Assembly: GCA_963833115.1 (NCBI GenBank)
Contig: CAWHWS010000002.1
Location: 496,001-560,000 of the forward strand
Source: Hasllibacter sp963833115
GTDB taxonomy: Bacteria; Pseudomonadota; Alphaproteobacteria; Rhodobacterales; Rhodobacteraceae
Reading direction: 5' to 3'
DNA length: 64,000 nt
The translations under genes and the position numbers were made by a program. The notes under the pieces are model-generated. The model worked only from the letters and a program-made list of their open reading frames with translations. It made no database searches and was not told the origin of the DNA. Shown piece by piece: positions 1 to 8,702 of this stretch (position 1 is the first letter of the stretch; each line of letters opens with the position of its first letter).

Positions 1-205
1 TGCGGCGCAGGTTGTCCACCGTGGCGCCCGTCTCGACCACGCTGGCCTGAAGGTCGGTGCGCTCGTTGAGGAGCCCCGCGAGGGCGGCGAAGTAGGCGTA
101 GTGCGAGGATTGCGCGTTGGTCGCGCCCAGCGCGATGCGCTCCTGGGCAGCGGCCGGCAGGGCGACGAGCGCGAGCACGGCGCCGAGCGTGAGACGGTTG
201 AGCAT
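1..205 (-). CDS. TAXI-family TRAP transporter solute receptor, N-terminal fragment
   Basis: Only the first 68 codons are inside the window; the gene continues beyond base 1. The protein starts with a clear Sec signal peptide (hydrophobic LTLGAVLALVALPAAAQ, cleavage likely after AAAQ). The mature part begins IALGATNAQSSHYAYFAAL, the typical opening of TAXI receptors (GTTxxSSxHYAY-like). These periplasmic proteins deliver organic acids or amino acids to a fused TRAP permease. The ATG at 205 is preceded by a good GGGAGG ribosome site. The gene lies 259 bp downstream of the TetR gene on the same strand, so it may be read from its own promoter in 206-464, where I see no convincing boxes. Family assignment is good; substrate unknown. 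Confidence 0.75.
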   Translation of the reverse strand, partial: MLNRLTLGAVLALVALPAAAQERIALGATNAQSSHYAYFAALAGLLNERTDLQASVVETGATVDNLRR

Positions 206-464
206 GAGACCTCCCGATCCGTGCGGCCTCGACCTGGGCCGCCTTCGCCGAGCATGGAGCGCCATCCCGAGCCGCACAAGCTCGGCGGTCCCAGCCCGGG
301 GCGCCGTCATCGGCCGGGCCGTCGCTCCGGCGATGGGATCGTCATGGCACCTCGCGACGGCCCGGGCGCCGATGGGCCGAGGTGGACCGATCGCCGGGGC
401 GGGCGCCGGCACATGCGGGTCGCCGCCCGCCCCCCCGGACGCGCGAGGGGGATCGGAGCGCTCG

Positions 465-1124
465 TCAGCCCCGCGCTTCCGCGGCCCGGCGCGCCTCGGC
501 GCGCAGGTCCTCCACCTCCTCCGCGGACGCCTCGCGCCCCGTGAAGGACAGCACGTAGCCCGGCACGCGACCGAGCCGGTCCTCGAGGGGCTCGTGGAGG
601 TCGAGCGCGTAGTAGCCGATCTGCATGAAGTAGAGGACGCGCGAGCGGGCGTCCGCCTCGGCGGCGTCGTAGCCATGGCGCGCGAACATCGCGCGGAGCG
701 CGCGCAGGCGCGCCTCGTCCGCACGGTCGAGGACGCGGCGGACGGGCCCCGAGCGGCGGGCCCATTCGCGCACGGCGAAGTCGAGGCGGGGATCGAACAT
801 GGAAGGATCGACCCAGGCGCGGAAGACGTGCGCCACCGCGGCCGTGATCGTGGGCCGGTCGGCCTCGGCGAGCTCGACGATGGCGCGGGTATTGGTCGCG
901 TCCCAATGCGCCAGCAGCATGTCGAGGAGCTCCTGCCGCGAGCCGAAGTACCAGTAGAACGAGGACCGCGAGACCTCGAGCCGCTGCGACAGCCGCAGGA
1001 CCTTCACCGCGTCGATCCCGTCCGAGACGAGCACGTCGAGCGCGAGGCGCAGCCAGTCCTCGCGCGTGACCTTGACGTTGCCGGCGGGCAGATCGCGCGC
1101 GGCGTCGCGCAGGGGCACGATCAC
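465..1124 (-). CDS. TetR/AcrR family transcriptional regulator
   Basis: About 219 residues, the usual TetR size. The N-terminal helix-turn-helix is recognisable (residues about 17-60: LALDVLVSDGIDAVKVLRLSQRLEVSRSSFYWYF, then GSRQELLDMLLAHW), followed by an alpha-helical ligand domain. There is no ATG. I chose the GTG at 1124, just after the TGA of the upstream hydrolase; a TTG at 1130 (overlapping that stop) and a GTG at 1118 are alternatives. It is the last gene of the DMGDH / methyltransferase / hydrolase operon and probably responds to that pathway's substrate. The 18-bp palindrome at 6047-6064 in front of the operon is a candidate site for it, but this is inference. Confidence 0.85.
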   Translation of the reverse strand: MIVPLRDAARDLPAGNVKVTREDWLRLALDVLVSDGIDAVKVLRLSQRLEVSRSSFYWYFGSRQELLDMLLAHWDATNTRAIVELAEADRPTITAAVAHVFRAWVDPSMFDPRLDFAVREWARRSGPVRRVLDRADEARLRALRAMFARHGYDAAEADARSRVLYFMQIGYYALDLHEPLEDRLGRVPGYVLSFTGREASAEEVEDLRAEARRAAEARG

Positions 1125-1126
1125 GC

Positions 1127-1972
1127 TCAAGAGCCGGCCTCGGCGATGATCTCGTGCAGGAGCGACGCCACCGTGTCCGGCGCGTGGCGGGCGTGGCTGA
1201 CATGGCCCAGCCCCGGCACCTCGTGGAAGACGCCGCGCGGCGCCAGATCCGACACCTCGCGGCACATGGCGGGCGGCGTCTGCACGTCCTGCGCGAAGGC
1301 CACGACGTGCATCGGCACCTCGCAGCGGCGCAGGGCCTCGCGGCCGTCATAGTCGAGGCAGGCCTGCCACTGGGCGATCAGGTCCTCAGGCGCGCGCTCG
1401 CCGAAGCGGACGCTGTAGGCGGCCTTGACGCGCGCCCAGACCTGCGGGTCGCCCAGGGCGGCGGTCGGATAGGCGAAGGCGGCGTAGTGGCAGGTGGCCA
1501 TCATCCCGTCGATGGACCGGCCCTCGCGCCGCATGTCGATCTCGGCCTGCATCCAGTCGCGGGTGAAGCCGTCGATATGGGCGGAGGTGCCCATCGGAAT
1601 CGCCAGGCGCACGAGGTCCGGGCGCGCGCAGGCGACGGCTTGGGTCAGCAGACCGCCCATGGACAAGCCGGTCAGGATCACGGGGCCGTCGCAGGTGGCC
1701 TCGATCACCGCGGCGCAGTCGGCGGCCATCTCCTCGATCGTCCAGGGCGGGGGCGGAGACGTCGTCTCGCCCACGCCGCGCGGATCGTAGGAGATGCAGC
1801 GATACGCCCCGAAGCGCTCCCACTGCTCGAGGTAGTAATCCGCCGGGGCGTCGCCGCCGGGGATCCAGACGATATCCGGCGCGTCCCCCCTCGGGGGGCC
1901 CGCCACCGCCACCCGCATGGAGACGCCGCCGACGTCGATACGGCGGATGCGGACGGTGTCGTCGAAGGCCAT
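1127..1972 (-). CDS. alpha/beta fold hydrolase
   Basis: 281 residues with the alpha/beta-hydrolase layout: the nucleophile elbow GLSMGG with Ser104, a late Asp in VVAFAQD, and the catalytic His in GLGHVSH near residue 255. Such enzymes cleave esters, lactones or C-C bonds in the cytoplasm; there is no signal peptide. It starts 12 bp after the methyltransferase stop with a GGGGAG ribosome site and is followed immediately by the TetR gene, so it belongs to the same operon. In that context it may release a methylated amine from an ester or remove a pathway product. Exact substrate unknown; 3-oxoadipate enol-lactonase-like or homoserine-acetyltransferase-like members are the nearest general relatives. 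Confidence 0.85.
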   Translation of the reverse strand: MAFDDTVRIRRIDVGGVSMRVAVAGPPRGDAPDIVWIPGGDAPADYYLEQWERFGAYRCISYDPRGVGETTSPPPPWTIEEMAADCAAVIEATCDGPVILTGLSMGGLLTQAVACARPDLVRLAIPMGTSAHIDGFTRDWMQAEIDMRREGRSIDGMMATCHYAAFAYPTAALGDPQVWARVKAAYSVRFGERAPEDLIAQWQACLDYDGREALRRCEVPMHVVAFAQDVQTPPAMCREVSDLAPRGVFHEVPGLGHVSHARHAPDTVASLLHEIIAEAGS

Positions 1973-1984
1973 GTCGCGGCTCCC

Positions 1985-3568
1985 CTAGCTGACGGGCGGT
2001 GCGCCGCCCTCGGCGCGGCGCCTGGCGATGAAGTCGTCGAGGGCCGCATCGCGGCTCGGGTCGGTCGCGGGCGGGCGGAACTCGCGCAGCACCCGCTGCC
2101 AGACGTCGGTGGCGCGCGCGTCGGCGTCCAGGCCGCCGCGCTCCTGCCAGGCGCCGATGTTGGACCAGTCGGCGACGAGGGGCTGATAGAAGGCCGTCGA
2201 GAACCGCTCCATCGTGTGGTCGCACCCGAAGAAATGGCCCCCCGGCGCCACCTCGCGCAGCGCGTCCATGGCGATCTCGGCCTCGCCGGCGGGGGTGGGG
2301 GCGCAGAGCTCGGCGAAGACCTGCATCGCCTCGAGGTCGGTGATCATCTTCTCGAAGCTGACCGTCAGCCCGCCCTCGATCCAGCCGGCGCCGTGGATCA
2401 GGACCGTCGCGCCCGCCAGCACCGCGCCCCAGGCGCCGAACTGCGTCTCGTGCGCGGCCTGGGCGTCGTTCACCGCGCCGCCCGCGCCGGTGGCGCTGCG
2501 CCAGGGCAGGCCCAGAAGGCGCGCCATCTGCCCGACGGCGAGGTTGGCCTTGACGTGCTCGGGCGTGCCGAAGGCGGGCGCGCCCGACTTCATGTCGACG
2601 TTGGAGGTGAACGAACCGTAGAGGACCGGCGCGCCCGGCCGGGCGAGTTGCGTCAGGGTAATCGCCGCCATCGCCTCGGCATGGCTCAGCGTCACCGCGC
2701 CCGCGACGGTCACCGGCGCCATCGCGCCCATCAGGCAGAACGGCGTGACGATGGAGGCCTGCCCCGCTCGCGCGAAGTCGATCAGCCCCTGCGCCATGGG
2801 GATGTCGAGCATCCGCGGCGAGTTGGTGTTGATGATCGTGTAGCACCATGGCTCGGCGGCGAACGCGTCCGCGCCCAGCCCGCGCGCCAGGCGGAGCATC
2901 TCGAAGGCGTCGGCGACCTGCGGGCTGCCGCGCGAGAAGACGAACGGCACCTTGTCCGAGAGGGTGAGCGAGGACCGCATCGTCGCGTAGTGGCGCTCGT
3001 GCGGGGGGACGTCCTGCGGCTCGACCGAGGGGGAGAGCATCTGGAGGACGTCGAAATGCTGGTTGAGCCGGGTGAAGTCGTCGAACGCCTCCAGGTCGCC
3101 GGGCCGCCGGCCCCGGACGTGGTCGTCCGCATGGGGCGCGCCCGCGCCGGGCTGGATGACGAGGCGACCCAGCTCCATGCGCAGGTCCTTGGCCCGCGAT
3201 CCGGCGCGCAGGTCGAACCCCTTGGGCGCGGTGGCCAGCGCCGCCTCGACGATGTCGCGGCCCAGATGGACCATCTCACCGTCGATGCGCGCGCCCGCGG
3301 CGGCGTAGATATCGCGCGCCTCGGGCAGCAGGACCTTCATCCCCAGCTCCTCGAGCACCGTCAACGCGGCCTCGTGCATCGCCTCGATGCGGTCTTCCGT
3401 GAAGACCGGGACGGCTGGGAACGGGTTGCGCAGGTCGTGATAGTTCGTCTCGCGCGCGCCCTCCCCGGCCGAGACGGACGCGGCCCGGCCACGGCGCCCG
3501 CCACCGCGGCGGCGCGTCTCGGCCATGGGGGCGTCGGGGGACGCGTCGGGGGATGGGGCCTCGCTCAT
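1985..3568 (-). CDS. MttB-family (trimethylamine methyltransferase-like) protein, non-pyrrolysine type
   Basis: 527 residues, the right length for the MttB superfamily (PF06253). Recognisable blocks include NPFPAVPVFTEDRIEAMHEAALTVLEELGMKVLLPEAR and the later MQVFAELCAPTPAGEAEIAMDALREV. True trimethylamine methyltransferase carries pyrrolysine at an in-frame UAG near the middle. Here the frame is open throughout and the only TAG is the final stop, so this is the widespread non-Pyl branch, whose studied members demethylate glycine betaine or similar quaternary amines onto a corrinoid protein. A 45-residue Arg/Gly-rich N-terminal tail precedes the domain. The ATG at 3568 overlaps the upstream flavoenzyme stop (ATGA), so translation is coupled. 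No corrinoid protein or reactivase is in the window; substrate unproven. Confidence 0.85.
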   Translation of the reverse strand: MSEAPSPDASPDAPMAETRRRGGGRRGRAASVSAGEGARETNYHDLRNPFPAVPVFTEDRIEAMHEAALTVLEELGMKVLLPEARDIYAAAGARIDGEMVHLGRDIVEAALATAPKGFDLRAGSRAKDLRMELGRLVIQPGAGAPHADDHVRGRRPGDLEAFDDFTRLNQHFDVLQMLSPSVEPQDVPPHERHYATMRSSLTLSDKVPFVFSRGSPQVADAFEMLRLARGLGADAFAAEPWCYTIINTNSPRMLDIPMAQGLIDFARAGQASIVTPFCLMGAMAPVTVAGAVTLSHAEAMAAITLTQLARPGAPVLYGSFTSNVDMKSGAPAFGTPEHVKANLAVGQMARLLGLPWRSATGAGGAVNDAQAAHETQFGAWGAVLAGATVLIHGAGWIEGGLTVSFEKMITDLEAMQVFAELCAPTPAGEAEIAMDALREVAPGGHFFGCDHTMERFSTAFYQPLVADWSNIGAWQERGGLDADARATDVWQRVLREFRPPATDPSRDAALDDFIARRRAEGGAPPVS

Positions 3569-6012
3569 GGGTGCGTCGCGGACGAAGGGGCGTCCGCGCG
3601 CATCGCCCGGCCTTCGGGGTCGTAGGGCGAGGGGGGCACGATGCGCGCGCCCCGCTCCCGCCCGACCACGTGCATCGTGAGCGCCGCGCCGACCTCCGCC
3701 GCCTCCGCCGAGACCATCCCCATGGCGAGGCTGCGCCCGAGCGTGTGCCCGTAGCCGCCCGAGGTCACGAAGCCCACGCGCTTGCCGTCCTGCCAGATCG
3801 GCTCGAACCCGCTCGCGTCGGCATCGTCCGCATCCACCTCCAGCGTGACGATCCGGCGCGAGGGGTTCGCGCCGTGGGCGGCCGCGCGTCCGGTGAACTC
3901 CTTGGACCAGTCGATCCAGCGGTCCATGCCGGTCTCGGCGGCGGTGTAGCCTTGGGTGAACTCGGCCGACCAGATGCCGAAGCTCTTCTCGAGTCGGAGC
4001 GAGAGGAGCGCGTCGAACCCCACCTCGCGCAGGCCCAGATCCGCGCCCGCCTTCAGCAGCGCGCGGCGCAGGGGGACGTGGCCCATGGCGTCGACGTGGA
4101 TCTCGTATCCGAGCTCGCCCGAGACCGAGAGCCGGCCGACATGCGCCCGGGTGAGGCCCACGTCCATCCGGGCGCAGCCCATGAACGGCAAGGCCACCTC
4201 GTGCTCCGTCACCCGCTCGAGCACCTCGCGCGAGCGGGGGCCCGAGAGCGAGAAGCCCACCACACGGTCCGACAGGTCGGCGACGTTCACGCCCTCCTCC
4301 ATATGGTCCATGAACCAGCGCATGTGCCATTCGCGCAGGTAGTAGGAGCCGGTGATCCAGTAGCGGTCCCCGCCCGGCGCCGCGCCGTCCGCGGCCGGGG
4401 TCTCGCCCCAGTTGAAGAGGGTGAGGTCCCCCTTCAGCCGCCCGTCCGGCGCCAGCATCGGCGCCAGCCGCGCACGGCCCGGCGCGGGCAGCTTGGAGGC
4501 CATCATGCGGTCCAGCCACGCGGCGGCCCGCGGCCCCGTCACCTCGAAGCGGGAGAAGGCCGAGATGTCGAGCAGACCGCAGGCCTCGCGCACCGCGCGG
4601 CATTCGTCGCCGACCACCTCGTGGGCGCCCGAGCGGTGCAGCGTCGGCGCCTCCTCGAACTCGGGAGAGGGCGCGAAGTAGAGCGGCACCTCCAGCCCGT
4701 AGGACGAGCCCCAGCGCGCGCCGGCGGCGGTCATCGCGTCATGCGCGGGCGCGACCTTGGCGGGCCGGCCGGCCGGCAGGCGCTCGTTGGGATAGGTCAT
4801 CACGAAGCGGCGGGTGTAGAACTGGCCCGTCGTCTCGCGGATGTAGCGGCGGTTCTGCGCGAACTCGCCGTAGCGGGCCACGTCCATGCCGAACACGTCC
4901 GCCTCGGGCTCGCCGTCCACGATCCATTCGGCCAGGGACTTGCCCACGCCGCCGCCCTGGAGGAACCCCGCCATCACCGCGCAGGCGCACCAGTAGCCGG
5001 GCAGGCCCCGCACCGGGCCGACCAGCGGATTGCCGTCCGGCGAGAAGGTGAACGCGCCGTTGACCCAGGTCTTCACCCCGACCTCCTGGAGGGCCGGGTA
5101 GCGCTCGAAGCCGAGCGTCAGCTCGCGCTCGATGCGGTCGGTCTGCTCCTGGAACAGCTCCATCCCGTAATCCCAGGGCGCGCCGTCCTCGGCCCAGTGC
5201 TCGTGCTCGATCTCGTAGATCCCGAGGAGCACGCCCTTCTGATCCTGCCGCAGATAGGTGAACCCCTCGAGGTCCACCGTCATCGGCACCTCGAAGTCGA
5301 GCTCCTCGAGCTGCGGGATCGTGTCGGAGATGAGGTAGTGGTGCTTGAGCGGGGCGACCGGCAGCTCGATGCCCGCCATGCGCCCGAGCTGCTTGGCCCA
5401 GAGACCGCCCGCGTTCACGACATGCTCGGTGCGGTAGGTGCCCTTCTCGGTGACGACCTCCCAGCCCTCGGGGAGCTGGCGGAGCTCCAGCACGCGGTCG
5501 TGCTCGATGACGGTGGCGCCGCGCGTCCGGGCGGCCTTGGCATAGGCGTGCACCACGCCGGTCGTGTCGATGTAGCCCTCGCGGTCCGCCCACATCCCGC
5601 CCAGCAGGTCGTGCGGCGACATGATCGGACAGAGCTCCACCGCCTCCTCGGGGGTCACGAGGCGGCAATCCTCGATCCCGATGGACTGGAAGGTGCGATA
5701 GGCCGATTGCAGCCATTCCCAGCGGTCCGGCGTGCCGGCGAGGGTCAGGCCGCCCGTCATGTGCATGCCCACGGACTGGCCGCTCTCGCGCTCGATCTCC
5801 TGCAGCAGGTCGATGGTGTAGGCCTGGAGCTGGGCGATGTTGGGATCGGCGTTGAGCGCGTGGAAGCCGCCGGCCGCGTGCCAAGAGCTGCCCGCGGTCA
5901 GCACGCTGCGCTCGATCAGCGCGACGTCCGTCCAGCCCTTGCGCGCCAGGTGGTAGAGGACGCTCGCCCCGACCACGCCGCCGCCGATCACGATCACCCG
6001 GTAATGCTGCAT
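3565..6012 (-). CDS. dimethylglycine/sarcosine dehydrogenase-like FAD enzyme with GcvT-type folate domain
   Basis: 815 residues, matching the DMGDH / sarcosine dehydrogenase family. The N-terminal DAO domain opens with the FAD-binding VIVIGGGVVGAS (Gly10-Gly15). It keeps the conserved GSSWHAAGG segment whose His45 carries covalent FAD in relatives. The second half (from about residue 430) is the aminomethyltransferase-like folate domain that captures the formaldehyde unit on tetrahydrofolate. Expected reaction: oxidative N-demethylation of an N-methyl amino acid in the cytoplasm. The ATG at 6012 is chosen because GGAGGG lies six bases upstream; a TTG two codons earlier lacks this spacing. It is the first gene of the operon and overlaps the MttB-family gene by 4 bp. 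Confidence 0.9.
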   Translation of the reverse strand: MQHYRVIVIGGGVVGASVLYHLARKGWTDVALIERSVLTAGSSWHAAGGFHALNADPNIAQLQAYTIDLLQEIERESGQSVGMHMTGGLTLAGTPDRWEWLQSAYRTFQSIGIEDCRLVTPEEAVELCPIMSPHDLLGGMWADREGYIDTTGVVHAYAKAARTRGATVIEHDRVLELRQLPEGWEVVTEKGTYRTEHVVNAGGLWAKQLGRMAGIELPVAPLKHHYLISDTIPQLEELDFEVPMTVDLEGFTYLRQDQKGVLLGIYEIEHEHWAEDGAPWDYGMELFQEQTDRIERELTLGFERYPALQEVGVKTWVNGAFTFSPDGNPLVGPVRGLPGYWCACAVMAGFLQGGGVGKSLAEWIVDGEPEADVFGMDVARYGEFAQNRRYIRETTGQFYTRRFVMTYPNERLPAGRPAKVAPAHDAMTAAGARWGSSYGLEVPLYFAPSPEFEEAPTLHRSGAHEVVGDECRAVREACGLLDISAFSRFEVTGPRAAAWLDRMMASKLPAPGRARLAPMLAPDGRLKGDLTLFNWGETPAADGAAPGGDRYWITGSYYLREWHMRWFMDHMEEGVNVADLSDRVVGFSLSGPRSREVLERVTEHEVALPFMGCARMDVGLTRAHVGRLSVSGELGYEIHVDAMGHVPLRRALLKAGADLGLREVGFDALLSLRLEKSFGIWSAEFTQGYTAAETGMDRWIDWSKEFTGRAAAHGANPSRRIVTLEVDADDADASGFEPIWQDGKRVGFVTSGGYGHTLGRSLAMGMVSAEAAEVGAALTMHVVGRERGARIVPPSPYDPEGRAMRADAPSSATHP

Positions 6013-6046
6013 CGCCAACCCTCCGTCGCGCGAAGGCTATCGGGCG

Positions 6047-6064
6047 ATGGACATGGATGTCCAT
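6047..6064. promoter_or_regulatory. 18-bp perfect palindrome in the divergent promoter region
   Basis: ATGGACATGGATGTCCAT consists of two 8-bp arms separated by GG. It sits 35 bp upstream of the DMGDH-like start and about 100 bp upstream of the ABC receptor start, in the only intergenic space between the two divergent operons. This is the size and symmetry of a dimeric regulator site. The TetR protein of the leftward operon is the natural candidate. Confidence 0.5.
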
Positions 6065-6166
6065 AGCTGCCGACCGTCATTGCGACGTACACCGGACGAG
6101 ACTGGACAGAAGTGCCCGGGGTGGTGTTCACTTCCCTCAATGACGCAACGTCCAAGGGGGATCGAC

Positions 6167-7738
6167 ATGACCGGGATCGTACACACGAAAGGCTGGAGCC
6201 CGTCGCGGCGCCAAGTCCTGGCCACCGGCGCGGCGGCCGGCGTCCTCGGCGCCGCGATGCCGCGCTACTCCCTGGCCCAGGACGGCCGGGTCCTGCGCAT
6301 CCGGTCCTATTCCGACCTCCAGACCGTCGATCCTGCCTACCTCCTGGCCATCCCGGAGGAGGACGTGATGATGGCGATCTTCGCCCCGCTCGTCGGCCCG
6401 GTCGCCGGCGACGACTGGGCGTGGAAGCCCGTCGCGGCCTCCCGCGTCGAACAGGTGTCGGACACCGAGGTCGAGTTCGAGCTGATGGAGGGGCTGCAGT
6501 TCACCGACGGCTACGGCCCGGTGACGGCCGAGGACGTGAAGTTCTCGATCGAGCGCTTCGTGGATCCGGAGGTCGAGAGCGCATACGCCGCCGAATGGGC
6601 GGCGCTCGACCGGGTGGAGGTCACCGGCGAGCGCACGGGCGTCATCCGCCTCACCGAGGCGTTCGCGCCGCTCTTCACCTCGACCCTGCCCACCGGCCGC
6701 TCGTGCATCCTGTCACGGCAGGCGGTGGCGGATTCGGAGGGTCGGCTGGGCATCCCGCCCCTGGGCATGTCGGGGCCCTACGTGCTGACCGAATGGGTGC
6801 CCAAGCAGCGCACGGTGCTGACGCGCAACCCCGACTGGCCAGGGGAGCCGGGCGGCTTCGAGGAAATCCACATCATCCCCATCGAGGACCCCAGCACGGC
6901 CGAGCGCGGCTTCGAATCCGGCGACATCGACCACACCTGGACCGCCGTCTCGTCGCTTCCGCGTCTCAAGGAGAACCCGCCCGAGGGCGCGACGGTCATC
7001 GAGAAGCCGTCGCTCGCCTTCGTCTGGATGGGCATGAACCAGGACGTGGCGCCCTTCGACGATCCGCTGGTGCGCCGCGCCGTCCAGCACGCGATCGACC
7101 GCGAGGCAGTGGTCGACGCCGCCTATTTCGGGGCGGCCCAAGTCTCGACCGGGGTCGTCGCGCCGGGGCTGCCGGGGCATCGCGACGGCGTCACCTACGA
7201 GTACGACCCGGACCGCGCGCGCGAGCTTCTGGCCGAGGCCGGCGTCTCGGACCTCTCGGTCACGCTCGACATCCTCAACCAGTCCGACCGCCTGACGGCC
7301 GCTCAGGTGATCCAGGCCAACCTCGCCGACGTCGGCATCCAGGTGGAGATCAAGCAGAACGACAGCGGCACCTTCTGGACCCTCGGCTCGGAGGAGGGCG
7401 AGTACTACGACGACATGCAGCTCTTCCTCCAGCGGTTTTCGTCCTTCCCCGACCCGTCCTTCCCGGTGGCCTGGTTCACGCCCGAGCAGATCGGCAAGTG
7501 GAACTGGGAGCGGTGGGACAACGCCGAGTACGGCGAGCTCTACGAGGCGTCGCTGGTCGAGATCGACACCGAGGCGCGCGCCGCGACGATCGAGCGGATG
7601 CAGGACCTGATGGACGAGAGCGGCTCCTACGTCTTCCTCACCCACGAGGTCGTGGGCGTCCTGCACGGCCCCGGCATCGAGCCCGCGCTCAAGCCCGACG
7701 GGGGGCCGATCCTGGCCGAGTTCCGGCCGGCCTCCTGA
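6167..7738 (+). CDS. ABC transporter substrate-binding protein, family 5 (peptide/opine type)
   Basis: 523 residues. A twin-arginine leader is visible (SPSRRQVLATGAAAGVLGAAM, Arg14-Arg15, then an Ala-rich stretch), so the protein is probably exported folded by Tat. The mature part has the SBP_bac_5 layout with VTAEDVKFSIERFVDPE and later DPLVRRAVQHAIDREAVV. It binds an oligopeptide, opine or similar solute in the periplasm and hands it to the permeases encoded next. The ATG at 6167 follows an AAGGGGG ribosome site; an upstream in-frame ATG at 6047 would add 40 unrelated residues and destroy the leader. First gene of a six- or seven-gene operon. Confidence 0.9.
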   Translation: MTGIVHTKGWSPSRRQVLATGAAAGVLGAAMPRYSLAQDGRVLRIRSYSDLQTVDPAYLLAIPEEDVMMAIFAPLVGPVAGDDWAWKPVAASRVEQVSDTEVEFELMEGLQFTDGYGPVTAEDVKFSIERFVDPEVESAYAAEWAALDRVEVTGERTGVIRLTEAFAPLFTSTLPTGRSCILSRQAVADSEGRLGIPPLGMSGPYVLTEWVPKQRTVLTRNPDWPGEPGGFEEIHIIPIEDPSTAERGFESGDIDHTWTAVSSLPRLKENPPEGATVIEKPSLAFVWMGMNQDVAPFDDPLVRRAVQHAIDREAVVDAAYFGAAQVSTGVVAPGLPGHRDGVTYEYDPDRARELLAEAGVSDLSVTLDILNQSDRLTAAQVIQANLADVGIQVEIKQNDSGTFWTLGSEEGEYYDDMQLFLQRFSSFPDPSFPVAWFTPEQIGKWNWERWDNAEYGELYEASLVEIDTEARAATIERMQDLMDESGSYVFLTHEVVGVLHGPGIEPALKPDGGPILAEFRPAS

Positions 7739-7757
7739 CGACGCGGGGGGCCGGCGG

Positions 7758-8702
7758 GTGCTGATCTACGCGCTGCGCCGGCTGGCCCTGGGCGTGGTCA
7801 TCGTGAGCCTCGCCATGGCGGCGCTCTTCGCGATGATCTACGTCGTGCCCGGCGATCCGGCCTCCGTCGCGCTCGGCCCCCGCGCGACGCCGGAGATGAT
7901 CGAGGCCCTGCGCGCGCGCATGGGCCTCGACCAGCCGATCTGGGCGCAGTTCTGGAACTTCTACTCCGGCGCCTGGACGGGCGATCTGGGCACGGAGGTC
8001 CTGTCGAACCGTCCCGTCCTGACGGTGGTGCTGGAGCAGCTTCCGTTCACGCTCGCCCTCATCGCGGGCGGGATCCTTTGGTCGGTGGCGCTGGGGATCC
8101 CGCTGGGGTGCCTCGCGGCGGTGCGCCGGGGCTCCTGGGTGGACCGGATCGTCGGCCTCCTGTCGGTGGCCGTGATCGCCGTGCCGTCCTTCGTGGTGGC
8201 GATCTACGCGCTCCTGATCTTCTCGGTCTCGCTGCGCTGGCTGCCGGCGATCGGCGCGGGCGAGCCCGGGGATCTCAGCGACCAGCTCGTGCACCTGATC
8301 CTGCCGTCGCTGGCCGTGGGGCTGGGCTGGGTGGGCTACATCGCGCGGCTGGTGCGCGCCTCGATGCTCGAGGTCCTGGAATCCAGCCACATCCGCACCG
8401 CCCGCGCCTTCGGCCTGACCGAAGGACGAATCGTCTACCGCTACGCGCTGCCGCTTGCGATCCTGCCGACGATCACGCTGCTGGGGATCGGCGTCGGGCA
8501 GATGATCTCCTCGGCCGTGTTCGCCGAGATCGTGTTCGCGCGGCCCGGCATCGGCAAGCTCGTCTACGACGCCATCCTGACCCGCAACTATCCCCTCGTG
8601 ACCGGCGCCGTCCTCGTGACGACCGTGTTCTTCGTCCTCGCCAACATCGCCGCCGACCTCGCCATCGCCGCGCTGGATCCCCGTGTCCGCCGCGGCCTCT
8701 GA
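7758..8702 (+). CDS. ABC transporter permease, DppB type
   Basis: 314 residues with the DppB/OppB pattern: an N-terminal membrane helix (IYALRRLALGVVIVSLAMAALFAMIYVVPGDPA), a periplasmic loop with RMGLDQPIW, and five further helices. The coupling loop contains ARAFGLTEGRIVYRYALPLAILPT. It forms one half of the inner-membrane channel with the next gene. Translation begins at GTG 7758, 19 bp after the receptor stop. Ends with LDPRVRRGL, typical of this family. Confidence 0.9.
   Translation: MLIYALRRLALGVVIVSLAMAALFAMIYVVPGDPASVALGPRATPEMIEALRARMGLDQPIWAQFWNFYSGAWTGDLGTEVLSNRPVLTVVLEQLPFTLALIAGGILWSVALGIPLGCLAAVRRGSWVDRIVGLLSVAVIAVPSFVVAIYALLIFSVSLRWLPAIGAGEPGDLSDQLVHLILPSLAVGLGWVGYIARLVRASMLEVLESSHIRTARAFGLTEGRIVYRYALPLAILPTITLLGIGVGQMISSAVFAEIVFARPGIGKLVYDAILTRNYPLVTGAVLVTTVFFVLANIAADLAIAALDPRVRRGL

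Noticed and set aside
1985..3568. Possible pyrrolysine in the MttB-family gene, since it ends with TAG
   Set aside because: Pyrrolysine sits mid-protein in true MttB; here the TAG comes after the full 527-residue domain and the next gene begins 12 bp later.
1154..3625. Plus-strand open frame of 823 codons opposite the hydrolase and MttB-family genes
   Set aside because: No family resemblance; low-complexity Arg/Gly/Ala/His content typical of an antisense shadow in high-GC DNA.
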